The translations under genes and the position numbers were made by a program. From Obelidium mucronatum (Eukaryota; Chytridiomycota; Chytridiomycetes; Chytridiales; Chytriomycetaceae): a DNA stretch of 23,388 bases. The stretch lies in contig JAIVFH010000378.1 of assembly GCA_025765595.1 (NCBI GenBank), positions 1-23,388 on the forward strand, given 5' to 3'. The notes under the pieces are model-generated. The model was given only the letters and a program-made list of their open reading frames with translations, did not search any database and had not been told where the DNA came from. Shown here one piece after another: positions 7,984-17,549 of the stretch (position 1 is its first letter; each line of letters begins with the position of its first letter).

Positions 7984-10900
7984 GGAAGAGAAATCCAAAT
8001 AAACAGCACGGCTGTCATGGCCCAGCCTACGTTCTCTGCCGAAGCTCAGGCGTTTGCCAAGATCTATCTAGAGGCTCAAAAAGCCTCTATGTTGGCGGCT
8101 GCCAACGCCATTGCGACAGACTCGGCAGCTGCTATACAATACCTCACCTCGCAGGCGGCCAGTGGTCCAAGATCACATATTGATCGACTTGCACTTGAAC
8201 TTGAAGAGAATGAAACCAATCTGGCTATTAATCGAGCCATCCAACATTTGCAGCCTCCAGTTGATCAACCGCCAATTCAATTCGAAAGCAAGATACGACG
8301 CAACTTGGATGGCAGTTTCCCTCCATTCAGATACCCATCCGATTTGGATCGCCTGCGGCTATGTACTCACTACTTCAACAATGTCACAAATGAAGCTGCA
8401 ACATCCCGTCGTTTTCCTCAACATTTTGCAGCGATGTCCGAAGTCGATCGAACTGCCATGGGAACATTCATCACAAACACAATTCAGCGACAAATTCAGC
8501 AGAATCTGGCCAGAGGCGGATCTCAAACTCGTGGTGGAGAAGGAACCTTGAGAGAGTACAGTGGAAAGTTCCGGCAAATTGAGACATTTGCGGAAGTGAT
8601 TGGTCTGCCGTTCGACATTACCAAAGAACCCCCTGATCGGGTTGTTGTTATTGCATTCATAAATATGTGTGGCCACAATCCTGAAGATCCTGCATCTGAA
8701 GAGATTGAGCAGTCATTATTGGAAATGGCAATGCAGTCGCCAACATTCAAAGAAGACCATTGCGAATATCTACTGAAGTTTTTAAAAGTTCGAGGATGTA
8801 CTCTTGGAACAGTACAGAAATTTATCAATGTGATTCGAATCTTTCTTGGGGTCAACTTTCACCAGGGATTATATATGGATTGTAACGGAGTTCGAAGCGG
8901 CGATGTTTTGAGTGATGTGTTGGTCAAAGTGAGTACCTAATAATTGCTTATTTTATCTCAATTTCTCATCAATCCCTTACCAGGAGTCTTTGGCTGCTGT
9001 TCTAAGAAAAATCCAAGACTACAAGTACATTGTTCTTCGGGCCCCCAAAATGGATCTGTTTAATGACGCCAAAACAATTATTTCAGCTCTCCTTGATTTT
9101 CATGATCCACGCCCACATCCTTTTTCCCGCTTTATTCAAGCTGCGGGATGGCTGGCCTCTATCAATGGGGGCCTTCGACGTGGGGAGCGCAGTCAAATTG
9201 AGTTGATTGGTTTTGAGTTCCCCATCAATCCGCAAACAGGAGCCATTTGGGTTGATACTGATGGCTTTCCCAAATTTGCACGCCTTGTTCTGCCAAAGAC
9301 GAAAGGATCATCAGCATTTTACATTATTTTAAATCGCTGCAATGGTGTGTATTGAGGTTTCTTTCATCAATCTTCTCACTCTCATATTTGCAATCAGTTC
9401 GTCTCTTGGATCCCATCATATTTTTGAGCATTTTGAAGTGGAAAATCTGTCGATACAATCACACGCTGGAGGCGGAAGCCGAGCCTGTGAAATACCTCTT
9501 TCCAAAAATATCTGCAGGGGTGCCAGTTACAGGTGTGGAAGGATCTCTGAGTCTGGATGAAGAGAGTGAGCTGTGGGCAGACCTACAAAGGACAAGTGGC
9601 TTAGTTCAGCGGGATGCCACGGGAGAACCAGTCATCGGCCCTCAAGGAAAAGCTATCCCGCTGTACACAACACACTCAATTCGCCATACATTTGTTTTTT
9701 GGGCCACTTTATCACTGACAGTTCAGTGTGTTAGTTCTGTCGATGCACTTGCCGTCTTTGTTCCCGTGGCCATGCTCGGGATGACAATCATGAAGGCGGG
9801 AAGATGGCTAACAATGAAATCATTACTGGGATACATGGAAGAAGCCGGGAATCATGCCAAAGTTGTGTTGCCGCACTTGATGGAAATTGGCGAAAAACAT
9901 GTCTTCAAGGATTTGTTGCCTTGGAAAGATCCAACCCCAATTGCTGTAACCACTGCCCAGCAGGGTGTTACAAATCAACTGTTTTCTGGACGTCAACGCC
10001 TTATGCTTGCTGCACGCCATGGGCAGCAAGATATACCCCTGACGTCTCAAAGACTTTTGGACGGTCATACCACTGGCTCTCTCACAATGGCCACTGATGA
10101 GGCCTGTTTCAGATTTCTGGATAAACTTCTTTGTGAAAGATATCTAGGAGACTATTTGAATTGTTTCAGAAATCGTGATGGGAATCTTGCTTTTACGGAC
10201 CAACACTCGGTGCCTCCGCAGCAGCTACAACCCCAACAGTCCGAATTTCAATACCAATCTCAACCGTTGGCGCCAGTACTAGAACATCACTACCCTGATC
10301 AGGTGCAGCATATCGGCCAACAGCCGGAACAACAACTCCATCTGCTACAACAACGCCAGCTCCTACAGCAACCCCCACTGGTCCAACAACCTGTACAGCT
10401 GCTACAACAATCCCAATCAATTCAAGAGACCCAGATGTTCAATGACTTCAATGACTTCGATGACTTCGATAATCTTGATGATCTTTTTCCCACTGCAGAA
10501 AACTCCGAAAACATCCCAATCACATCAACGCAAGTCCCATACATTGACTTAGTGTATCCGCAGCAGTGCACACAGCGATTTCTGCTATCGACAACAGCAA
10601 TTTTGCCACATACTCAAACACAAGATCAGCAGCGGCATGTAGTTTTGGATTCATCGAACACTCAAGAACAACAACCAGCCCAGCAAATCGAGTCATACAC
10701 TGCTTTTCCATTCAGTTTGGCAAAGCTTGGAATTGAAGATGTAGTTGCCAAAGTTGCAAGTACCGAATTCAACAGTTGGACAGCAAAGTACCAGTCAAAC
10801 TATCCAGGCTTCTTTATAGGGAAGAGAGACACTGCATCTAAAGCTCTAAATCGATTTCTGACCCTTGATTCGGTTTTCAAGCTGGATTTTGAAGAATCCA

Positions 10901-11127
10901 TTGCTGCATGGAATACTTTCTTTTCGGAAGCAAACAAATCCATTCTAGAAAACCCTAAAATCAATACCAACGCCTTGAAGTTAAAACTGGAGGCTTCTCT
11001 TTGTGGTCAAAACGTATGTGTGGGTAATGTAATTCCTTGCTCATCACTCGGGGACATCATCAGTCAGCTTCGTAAAGTTGGTGTTTTAAAAGAAGCCGAA
11101 AAAAGGAAGAGAGTCAAGAAAGCTTAA
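7978..11127 (+). CDS. tyrosine recombinase, Crypton-like, with Gln-rich linker
   Basis: Three exons, 7978-8928, 8984-9344 and 9398-11127 (introns of 55 and 53 bp, phases 0 and 1), giving about 1013 aa. Catalytic signature in family order: Arg I in NGGLRRGE (about residue 382), a beta-hairpin Lys in LPKTKGS (422/424), HxxR in TTHSIRHT (H530, R533), then IMKAGRWLTMKSLLGYMEE with W574 and nucleophile Y583. This last segment closely resembles the equivalent stretch of Cre. The HxxR-to-W spacing (about 41) is longer than in Cre (about 23), implying an insert of about 18 residues. Residues 1-310 are mostly helical with an Ala-rich start and may include the core-binding domain. Residues about 690-800 are Gln-rich, followed by an acidic DFNDFDDFDNLDDLF run and a C-terminal domain of about 150 residues, not recognised, with a basic end (EAEKRKRVKKA). 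No reverse transcriptase or capsid gene is adjacent, so DIRS/Ngaro is unlikely; a Crypton or a domesticated copy fits best. AATAAA follows the stop. Confidence 0.8.
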
Positions 11128-11148
11128 TAAGAATGAGATATATTCTGA

Positions 11149-11154
11149 AATAAA
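11149..11154 (+). terminator. AATAAA polyadenylation signal for the recombinase gene
   Basis: AATAAA lies 22 bp after the recombinase stop, matching the arrangement after LST8, PDCD5 and other plus-strand genes here. This suggests the recombinase is organised as an ordinary expressed gene. Confidence 0.5.
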
Positions 11155-12144
11155 CTGCTGGAATATATTTTGCATAATTGGGCTACTTGGTTTGGAGGTT
11201 GGGGCTATTTGATTCTCTCCTTGCCGATAGTGTTGAATGATTGCTGATTATGCCCAATAATTGCAATCAAAAACCATATTTAATCATTGATTTCTCTACT
11301 ATGTGCAACTTTTGTATCCTTGTAAGTTGTGAAGGTGTGATGTTTCATTCAGTTGGCAGGTTTGTAGTGTCGGTTGCGTTCCAGTTTCAAGATCCATTTG
11401 TCCATTTGATGCTGGTGCTTCCATAAGAACATGATCTTAGTGAATTCCGGTAATCAAGATTCGCTTTGAATTGTATTTCAGTTTGTAAGTGCTGAATCGA
11501 GTTGATTATGGTAGTAGCCGGTGGAATAGATAGTCGCGTTTCTGAAGCTGGCCAAACAACAGTATAAGCGATGGCGACCTTTTGGACTCTCAAATTGAAC
11601 ACTATAAATTGAGTTTATTGCATATCTTTTATCATTTTAATTTCTTCCCTTTTTCAGTTGTCCTCCAGATGTCGACCAGATCTCGACCAGATATCTGCCA
11701 GTTCCATGCTCGGTGTCCAACAACTTAAGCTGCATGATTCACATCTCGACAGCTCTGGGATCAGGGAGTGCACGCCCTACCCGAGCTCTAGAGGTTGTCA
11801 TTGACAAGCTTAAGTTCCCTTTGCGCCATCATTGCCAATCGCTTTCGGCCATGGTCTGTAACGGTCTAGATCGGCCATATATCTCCTTCCTATCTCCCTG
11901 AGACCCCCTTCTCCTTTTAAAACGGTATGGAGCATGTTCAGTTATCTAATCTCAGGCTGCAGAGTGTTTTCCTGGTGAGTGAGGGACTCTACATACATCC
12001 AGGTTTGCCAACTCCTTGCACTCACTTGAATTCCGAAGAATTTCCGTTGTTTGAATGAGTAGTTTCCGATAATATATGAATGAGCACCAATACGTTACGG
12101 AGAAGAATATATTTTTTAAAAATTCATTTCTCCTAAAGTAATCG

Positions 12145-12213
12145 TGGTACGGCTGGTGTAATACGAGCACACGTCGCAGACAACCGGGGTTCAATCCCCG
12201 AATGTCTCTTTTT
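12145..12213 (+). pseudogene. degenerate tRNA-like / SINE-head-like element
   Basis: GGTTCAATCCC matches the Pol III B-box (GGTTCRANTCC), with CGGGG...CCCCG as a T-arm stem, but the loop is 6 nt, not 7. Upstream GGCTGGTGTAATACGAGC resembles a D-arm/A-box, and a T-run follows at 12209-12213 as in Pol III terminators. No 5-bp anticodon stem or 7-bp acceptor stem can be built, so it is not an intact tRNA; a tRNA relic or SINE head is more likely. Confidence 0.35.
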
Positions 12214-12493
12214 CAATAACTACGAAAAGTAGCCTTTTATCTCTCTACTACAACCTTTATTTTGCTTCTACTGCTTTGTTAACTCCTTAGTGTTTTTTTC
12301 AATTGTGCGGAAAATAATGCGATGACTTGGCTCCAGTTATCTGGTCTGCAATTATGTATCCGAGATGAAATACTAGTTATCCAAGACATCCTTCCAAGGA
12401 AACATTGTAAATCAAATAAATATATGCAGAATAACTTTGTTGGTTGGTGCCACCTCTATCTCCCAATCCGACACGTGTGGGATTTGAAGTTGG

Positions 12494-12532
12494 GGACATT
12501 TTGTCCTTACAATTTGTCCAGACAAAAGGACA
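12494..12532. repeat. cluster of inverted GGACA/TGTCC pentamers
   Basis: Four copies in 39 bp: GGACA at 12494, TGTCC at 12502, TGTCC at 12515 and GGACA at 12528. The first pair forms GGACA-TTT-TGTCC, the inverted counterpart of the palindrome at the recombinase start codon. TTTGTC-CA-GACAAA (12513-12526) is a second palindrome. CAGACAAAA occurs here (12519-12527) and at 7970-7978. Confidence 0.5.
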
Positions 12533-12582
12533 TAGAATGATGAACCCAAAAATGAAACACCAGGAATTTTTTTTTATAATAA

Positions 12583-14670
12583 TCACTGAATGGCAGTAAT
12601 ACGCGCTTCTCCTCCACCACTTGTGCCTACATAGAGCACCCCACTGACTACAGCTAGTGCGTATGGCATTTTAAAATCTGTTGTTGTTAATAGACCACCC
12701 CAAGCGTTAGTAAATCCGTTTACTCCCGCCAGGAGAGTGGCACTGCAACTTCCAGCAGTTGCAGATGTATACGCAAGCAGGTTGTTTCCACTGTCTAAAA
12801 TGTAGACTATGGAGTTGTCGTACCAAATTTGCCCGAGACCGCTCCCAAACACACTGTTGGGGAACGTTCCAGGCGAAAAGGAGCCTGCTAATCCACCGTG
12901 TCCGGCAATTGTTGTCACTGCCATAGTAGATAAATCAATCTGCCTCACGCAGGTGTGATCTGCGGCGTATAGGAAACCAGCAGGACCCATCGACAAAAAC
13001 GTTGGCAACCGCATGATTGCTGCTGTTCCGATTCCGTCATCGGAATATGAAACGACAGCTCCGCTTCCAGCAATTGTTGTGACAACTGCTCCCGGAATGG
13101 TAACTTTTCGAACACGTCCGGATTGTCGAGTGGACACGTAGAGACAGTTGTTTCCTGGGTCAAAGGCGAGTCCCCATGTGGCCTTAAAGTCTGCTGCGGT
13201 CCCAGTTCCCGCTGTGTCGTCAGTTCCGGCGCCAGACCCAGCGAAAACAGTGCATACTGCGGAATATGGATCGGAAGTTCTTGTCAAGACGCACTTTGTT
13301 TTTTAAAACAAAACAGAATTTAGTATTATTACAGAAAAATATTTGTCATTTCATTTTATGAAAACAACCTTCATTATTTTTTTAAGTCCCGAAGTCAGGT
13401 ACAAGTTTCCAGAGGAGTCAAAGGCACCTTGATATAGTCGTTGTGTGGCCAATCCACTTGTGATTGTGACGGTGTACACGTTTGATCCTGAAATGTATCG
13501 GATTTTCGAAGCTTGCAGGTTCTGATTTCCGTCAATCCAAAAGAGTGTATTTGAAGCATCAACAAAGAACGCGTTGACGCCGTCAGAACCTGCGGACAGT
13601 AAGGTTCCATCGGGTGCATTAAATCCGGTTTGCCCAGATATCGCGTATTGAGATGACGTAGTGAAACTGACTGGTGAGGCACCACCACCAGCAGTGCAAC
13701 AGAATCCAGTGCATGGCAAACTGACCGATCCACCACCACCACCACCACCCCCTCCACCCCCGCCTCCGCCTCCTCCACCTCCACCTCCACCTCCTCCACT
13801 TCCTCCTCCACTCCCTCCGCTATTGTAAATTGTATATGACCCAGAATTAGAAACTGTCCGCGCTGTTGTTCGAGTTGACGTGGTCGTTGAAGAAGCAGAT
13901 GCACGTGCACTCCCATCCACCCATACCCCAACACCCACCCCAACACCCACAACAGCAACCAAAACCACACCAAACGCGATCCAAGTCATTGTACTGATAC
14001 CACCAGCTCCTGCAGCGGCAGCCCCAGCCCCGGCTCCAGTACCGGATGCACCAGTAGTTCCAGCGTTTGATGTACTGTGATTAACGCGTTTATTGAAACG
14101 TGATTGGTTTTTGCCGAGATTGAAGGTAGTATTCCAGCCTGATGCAGCTGGTACCGCGCCTGTGCCTGATCCTGCACCTCCACTGGCTCCAGCTCCTCCT
14201 CCTCCGCCTCCTCCTCCTCCTCCGCTTCCTCCTCCTCCTCCTCCGCCTCCTCCTCCTCCACCGCCACCACCACCGCCTCCTCCTCCTTCTGACTGGGTTT
14301 GAAGCAAATTTCCATGTGAATCTGTTATCGGCTTCACAGAAATCACTGTCGGTCCTGCTGCCGGTGTTACTTTAGATCGGGCAGGTGTCGCAGCGAAAGG
14401 ATTAGACTTTTGAAAAAAAGATGGATTGTTGGGTTTCATGCTGGCAGTTGTGGTTGCTGCTATAGGCGCATTGTTTGCGGTGGCGGTTGTCGTGCCTGTG
14501 GTAGATTCTGGCAGTATTACTATTGCGCCAGTCGCTTTGCGCTCTTGATCCTCATCGGCAGATGGTTCCATCTCTTTGACGTCATCGATCTCAATCAGAT
14601 CGCTGGTGATCAATGCATTTGTAGAGTCGGCGTCAGGTGCACTTTGTACAGGTATCAGTCGTGGAGGCAT
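12583..14670 (-). CDS. type II membrane protein with poly-Gly tracts and NHL-like beta-propeller
   Basis: Two exons, 13369-14670 and 12583-13293, joined in phase 0 across a 75-bp intron (SGLKKIMK|CVLTRTSD), giving about 670 aa. The N-terminal ~230 residues are disordered, with acidic, Ala/Thr and Gly tracts, then a basic patch (NKRVNHS). One transmembrane segment follows near residues 230-255 (WIAFGVVLVAVVGVGVGVGV). The C-terminal part has a second poly-Gly spacer, a Cys-rich start (PCTGFCC) and repeating blades: GAFDSSGNLYLTSGLKKIMK, WGLAFDPGNNCLYVSTRQSG, MGPAGFLYAADHTCVRQIDL, IWYDNSIVYILDSGNN, YALAVVSGVLYVGTSGGG, with the TIAG(S/H)G signature of NHL proteins. A basic cytosolic side and no signal peptide suggest an outward-facing propeller, perhaps at the cell surface. 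Ligand unknown. Upstream is a perfect 8-bp inverted repeat. Confidence 0.75.
13731..13819 (-). repeat. GGN triplet repeat encoding poly-Gly tract 2
   Basis: CCN/CTC-rich triplets on the plus strand encode a mostly Gly tract C-terminal to the transmembrane segment. Imperfect triplets suggest a slippage-prone coding microsatellite. Confidence 0.8.
14191..14287 (-). repeat. GGN triplet repeat encoding poly-Gly tract 1
   Basis: Near-continuous CTC/CTT/CCN triplets encode a Gly-rich run of about 35 residues in the cytosolic N-terminal region of the same protein. Confidence 0.8.
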
Positions 14671-14738
14671 TTTTTTTCGGAATTGTCAGCTATTTTCTTG
14701 AGAGGAGGGGAGGATTCCACCAAAGAAATGATACTTCT

Positions 14739-14759
14739 TGTCAAAAATGTATTTTGACA
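14739..14759. promoter_or_regulatory. perfect 8-bp inverted repeat upstream of the NHL-like gene
   Basis: TGTCAAAA and TTTTGACA flank ATGTA, 69 bp upstream of the NHL-like gene's start codon and beyond the RPA2 stop. The symmetry suits a dimeric regulator or a hairpin in the overlapping 3' UTR of RPA2; no factor can be named. Confidence 0.35.
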
Positions 14760-14816
14760 TGTAAGAATATACAAGTATATATATGTTTATATTCTTGGCT
14801 TTTCACCCAATTAGAA

Positions 14817-16036
14817 TCAAGTCGTCTTGCAGAATCTCCCATCGCCCATATCGTAAATGTGTCCCTCATTTTCAAGGCGTTCCACAGCCTCGCTATACAT
14901 GCGCAAATACAAAAAGGAATGTGAGAAAAGAAAAAGGCTTCAAGGAGAGAAATACGTTTACCCAATCTCCTGTTGAGATCCAACACTTCTCAAAGTTCCC
15001 ATGATAGTATTAATGTCGACTCCGTCCTGGTACTTGTCGAAAAGGCTTATAATTTGTGAATCGATGCGAGGTAAGTGACTATATGCGTTTTGACCACCGC
15101 CCATCGCGCCTTGCTGAAAGCCTTGCTGATTATTTGAGGCATACGCGGATGAATTATAGGCATTCGACTGGTCAGCAGTCATATTTTGACCGTGTGGGGC
15201 CTTTAAGAGTTCAGAGTGTTAGGAGAAGCCCGGCGCAACAAAACCAGAATAATTGAACGTACGCCGCCAGAGGATCCCCGAGTAATTTGCAAGTAGCTGT
15301 AAATGCATTCCAAGTTGTGGTATGTCACCTCGTCCATACTTGTAACTGGGAAGACAAAAATATTCGAAAGTTGCAGAACATTTGTTTTTGAGTTCATTTT
15401 AGCGATTCCAATGACTTTTACGTAGGACCCTTCACTGCAGCGAAGGGAAAAGAAACAGCAAGTCAGTTTTGGATTTGTCCGAACATGAAAAGAAACAAGA
15501 AGCAGAACAACACACACCTGAACGTCTGGACATCTGTTGGGTCACTGGAATCGCTCATAAACTTGACGCATTCAATGTTGTGAGGGCCGTCCGAAATCAT
15601 GTACTTGAGGACCGTTGAGGCGACCCCGGCCTTGCTGACGCGCCCGATGATTTTGACCTGTGCATCGTCGCAGTTGAAGCAGAGAGAAACACCGACGCAG
15701 CGAAAGACCGATAGATACCATGCTCAGCTCTTCGTTGTCCAGCATTGGTCCAGCGCCTTCAACCTCGACCTTTGCCCTCAGCAGGTGTTTGATGGCCACT
15801 GGGCGCAGCGACTGCTTGGCAAACTTCTGCTTAACCAACAGACAAACGAGTTAGATTGGGCCTAGCAAGCAAGGCGAACCCACCTTCGCGCCTGTCCCCG
15901 GCGAGTCGAAGCCGCCCTGCGAGCCCGCGAGGAAGCCGCCGCCGCCGCCCGGGCTGCTGGCGTAGTTTGAATACTTGGCCGTCGACGCGTTGCCGCCGCC
16001 GTAGCCGCCGTTCCAGCTGTTGTTGGTGGCCATCAT
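14817..16036 (-). CDS. RPA2: Replication protein A 32-kDa subunit (RPA2/RFA2)
   Basis: Middle subunit of the nuclear single-strand-DNA-binding RPA heterotrimer, needed for replication, repair and checkpoint signalling. Six exons: 15884-16036, 15719-15826, 15518-15657, 15263-15434, 14962-15200 and 14817-14892, about 295 aa (usual 270-280). The order is a Gly/Ser-rich N-terminus (MATNNSWNGGYGGG), the phosphorylated region in known homologues; an OB fold with RPVAIKHLLRAKV, VKIIGRVSKAGVASTVLKYM, SEGSYVKVIGIAKM and NIFVFPVTSMDEVTYHNLEC; a linker; and a C-terminal winged helix (IISLFDKYQDGVDINTIMGT, EAVERLENEGHIYDM). Two Met codons are adjacent (16036, 16033). Exon 2 could begin at 15829, adding one Gln. 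The gene is head-to-head with LST8. Confidence 0.93.
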
Positions 16037-16073
16037 CTTGCGTTTTATTCGTGAAAATAAAATAAAATAAAAC
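16037..16073. promoter_or_regulatory. 37-bp bidirectional gap between RPA2 and LST8 start codons
   Basis: Only 37 bp of A/T-rich sequence, with AAAAT/AAAAC repeats, separates the ATG of RPA2 (-) from that of LST8 (+). Transcription starts or core promoter elements must lie here or inside the coding exons. Confidence 0.6.
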
Positions 16074-17492
16074 ATGGCCGACGGCCAAGTGCTGCTTGCT
16101 ACCGCTGGCTACGATCACACAATCCGCTTCTGGGAGGCCCTCTCGGGCATCTGCGTGCGGACTATCCAACATACAGAGTCGGTGCGTATGTCCTATTCTG
16201 CACCTGGCCTGCACTCATACAGTCGCTGTTCTCTTTATCGCTTTACAGCAAGTGAACCGTATCGCTATTTCGCCGGATAAACGATTTCTCGCCGCCGCTG
16301 GTTTGTTGGTTCTGGTAAGGCAGCGGGAAGTGTCTGTCTAATATGCACCAACCTTTAGGAAACCCCCACGTTAGACTCTATGATGCTCAAACCACCAACG
16401 GAAATCCTGTAAAACTGCTTTCCTTTAATTGTTTCGTTTGTGAACCCGGCTTCTGAATCAAAGGTTCAAAAAAAAAGATCACATCATTTGAGGGACACAG
16501 TGGAAACGTCACTGCCTTAGGATTTCAGTCAGCAGGGCGCTGGATTGTGACGGGAAGTGAAGATGGAAGCATCAAAATATGGGACATTAGGTTGCTTTGC
16601 TGTTTGACCAATTTGCGATTCGAGTATTCTCTGATTTCTATTCCGAGATAGATCTCCCAATGTTCAACGGGATTATCAACTGAAAGCGCCCGTGACAGAT
16701 GTTATTATTCATCCAAATCAAGGGGAACTTGTGTCTTGTGATCAGAATGGAACAATCAAAGTGTGGGATCTTGGGGAGAACAAATGCACACATGAGCTGG
16801 TACCTGAAGAAGATGTTCCCGTCCGAAGTGTCAGTATGGCTATTGATGGGAGCTTACTAGTGGCTGCGAACAACAAGGTTTTTTGTGTTTTTGTTTTGTA
16901 GTGACGGTTGATTTTGAGTGTGGATCAACAAAAAAAAAGGGAAACGTTTACGTCTGGAAGACAAAGAATAAGGGGGATTTCACGGATCTGGAAGCAGTGA
17001 AGCAAGTTTCTGCCCACAATACCTACATTACAAAATGTTTACTGAGTCCCGATACTCGATCGCTTGCGACATGGTGCCTATAATCAAAAATTGGGGAGTG
17101 TATCTTCATTTACTCAAAATTTCGGTTCTCCTTAGTTCGGCCGACCACACCGTGAAAATTTGGTCATCAATAGATCATGGCTTTGAGCTTGAGAAGACAC
17201 TGAAGGGTCACACGAAATGGTATGCAATTATACACCCAACAGTCACCCAATTGCTTACGTTGCAATCCTACAGGGTCTGGGATGTGGCTTTTTCAGCAGA
17301 CTCTGCCTACTTGGTTACAGGTATCCATCCTGCTTTAGATTGGTTTTTTTGTTAACTTGGGTTTGTCACTTTATAGGCTCATCTGATAACAGTGCGCGCT
17401 TATGGGATCTATCAAATTCTGACACAATTCGACACTACAACGGACACCAAAAGGCCGTTGTCTGTGTCGCATTACACGATATTTCTATTTGA
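16074..17492 (+). CDS. LST8: LST8, WD-repeat subunit of TOR complexes
   Basis: Seven-bladed WD40 protein that binds the TOR kinase domain in TORC1 and TORC2. Nine exons: 16074-16181, 16249-16300, 16359-16408, 16478-16590, 16652-16877, 16940-17073, 17136-17219, 17274-17320 and 17377-17492, giving 309 aa (yeast 303). Successive blades: [20 protein letters not shown] near the start, [33 protein letters not shown] with [74 protein letters not shown] and [20 protein letters not shown]. Every splice phase joins in frame and reproduces the family. It is the most intron-dense gene in the window. Its stop is 57 bp from the PDCD5 start. Confidence 0.96.
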
Positions 17493-17507
17493 TAGATTAT
17501 GGGTGGA

Positions 17508-17513
17508 AATAAA
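17508..17513 (+). terminator. AATAAA polyadenylation signal for LST8
   Basis: AATAAA lies 16 bp after the LST8 stop and 37 bp before the PDCD5 start codon. Confidence 0.5.
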
Positions 17514-17549
17514 AACAACTGTTAAAAAAAAACATCCAAAACATCAAAG

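Larger units (their letters stand above)
11128..12582. other. gene-poor region downstream of the recombinase
   Basis: No supportable protein gene. It holds a tandem 10-mer (TCGACCAGAT twice, about 11673-11694), a distinct stretch around 11650-11930 unlike its AT-rich surroundings, a degenerate tRNA-like element (12145-12213) and a cluster of GGACA/TGTCC inverted pentamers (12494-12532). Any 3' end of a recombinase-bearing element would lie here, but no boundary or target-site duplication could be fixed by eye. Confidence 0.6.

Noticed and set aside
7978..11127. A DIRS or Ngaro retrotransposon
   Set aside because: No reverse transcriptase, RNase H or gag-like frame is found on either strand near the recombinase; only the YR domain is present.
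12145..12213. An intact tRNA gene
   Set aside because: The T-loop is one base short, and no paired anticodon stem or acceptor stem can be drawn from the flanking sequence.
14093..14302. A plus-strand proline-rich protein opposite the NHL-like gene
   Set aside because: It is the reverse complement of the poly-Gly codons; the minus-strand reading joins in frame to a recognisable membrane/propeller protein.
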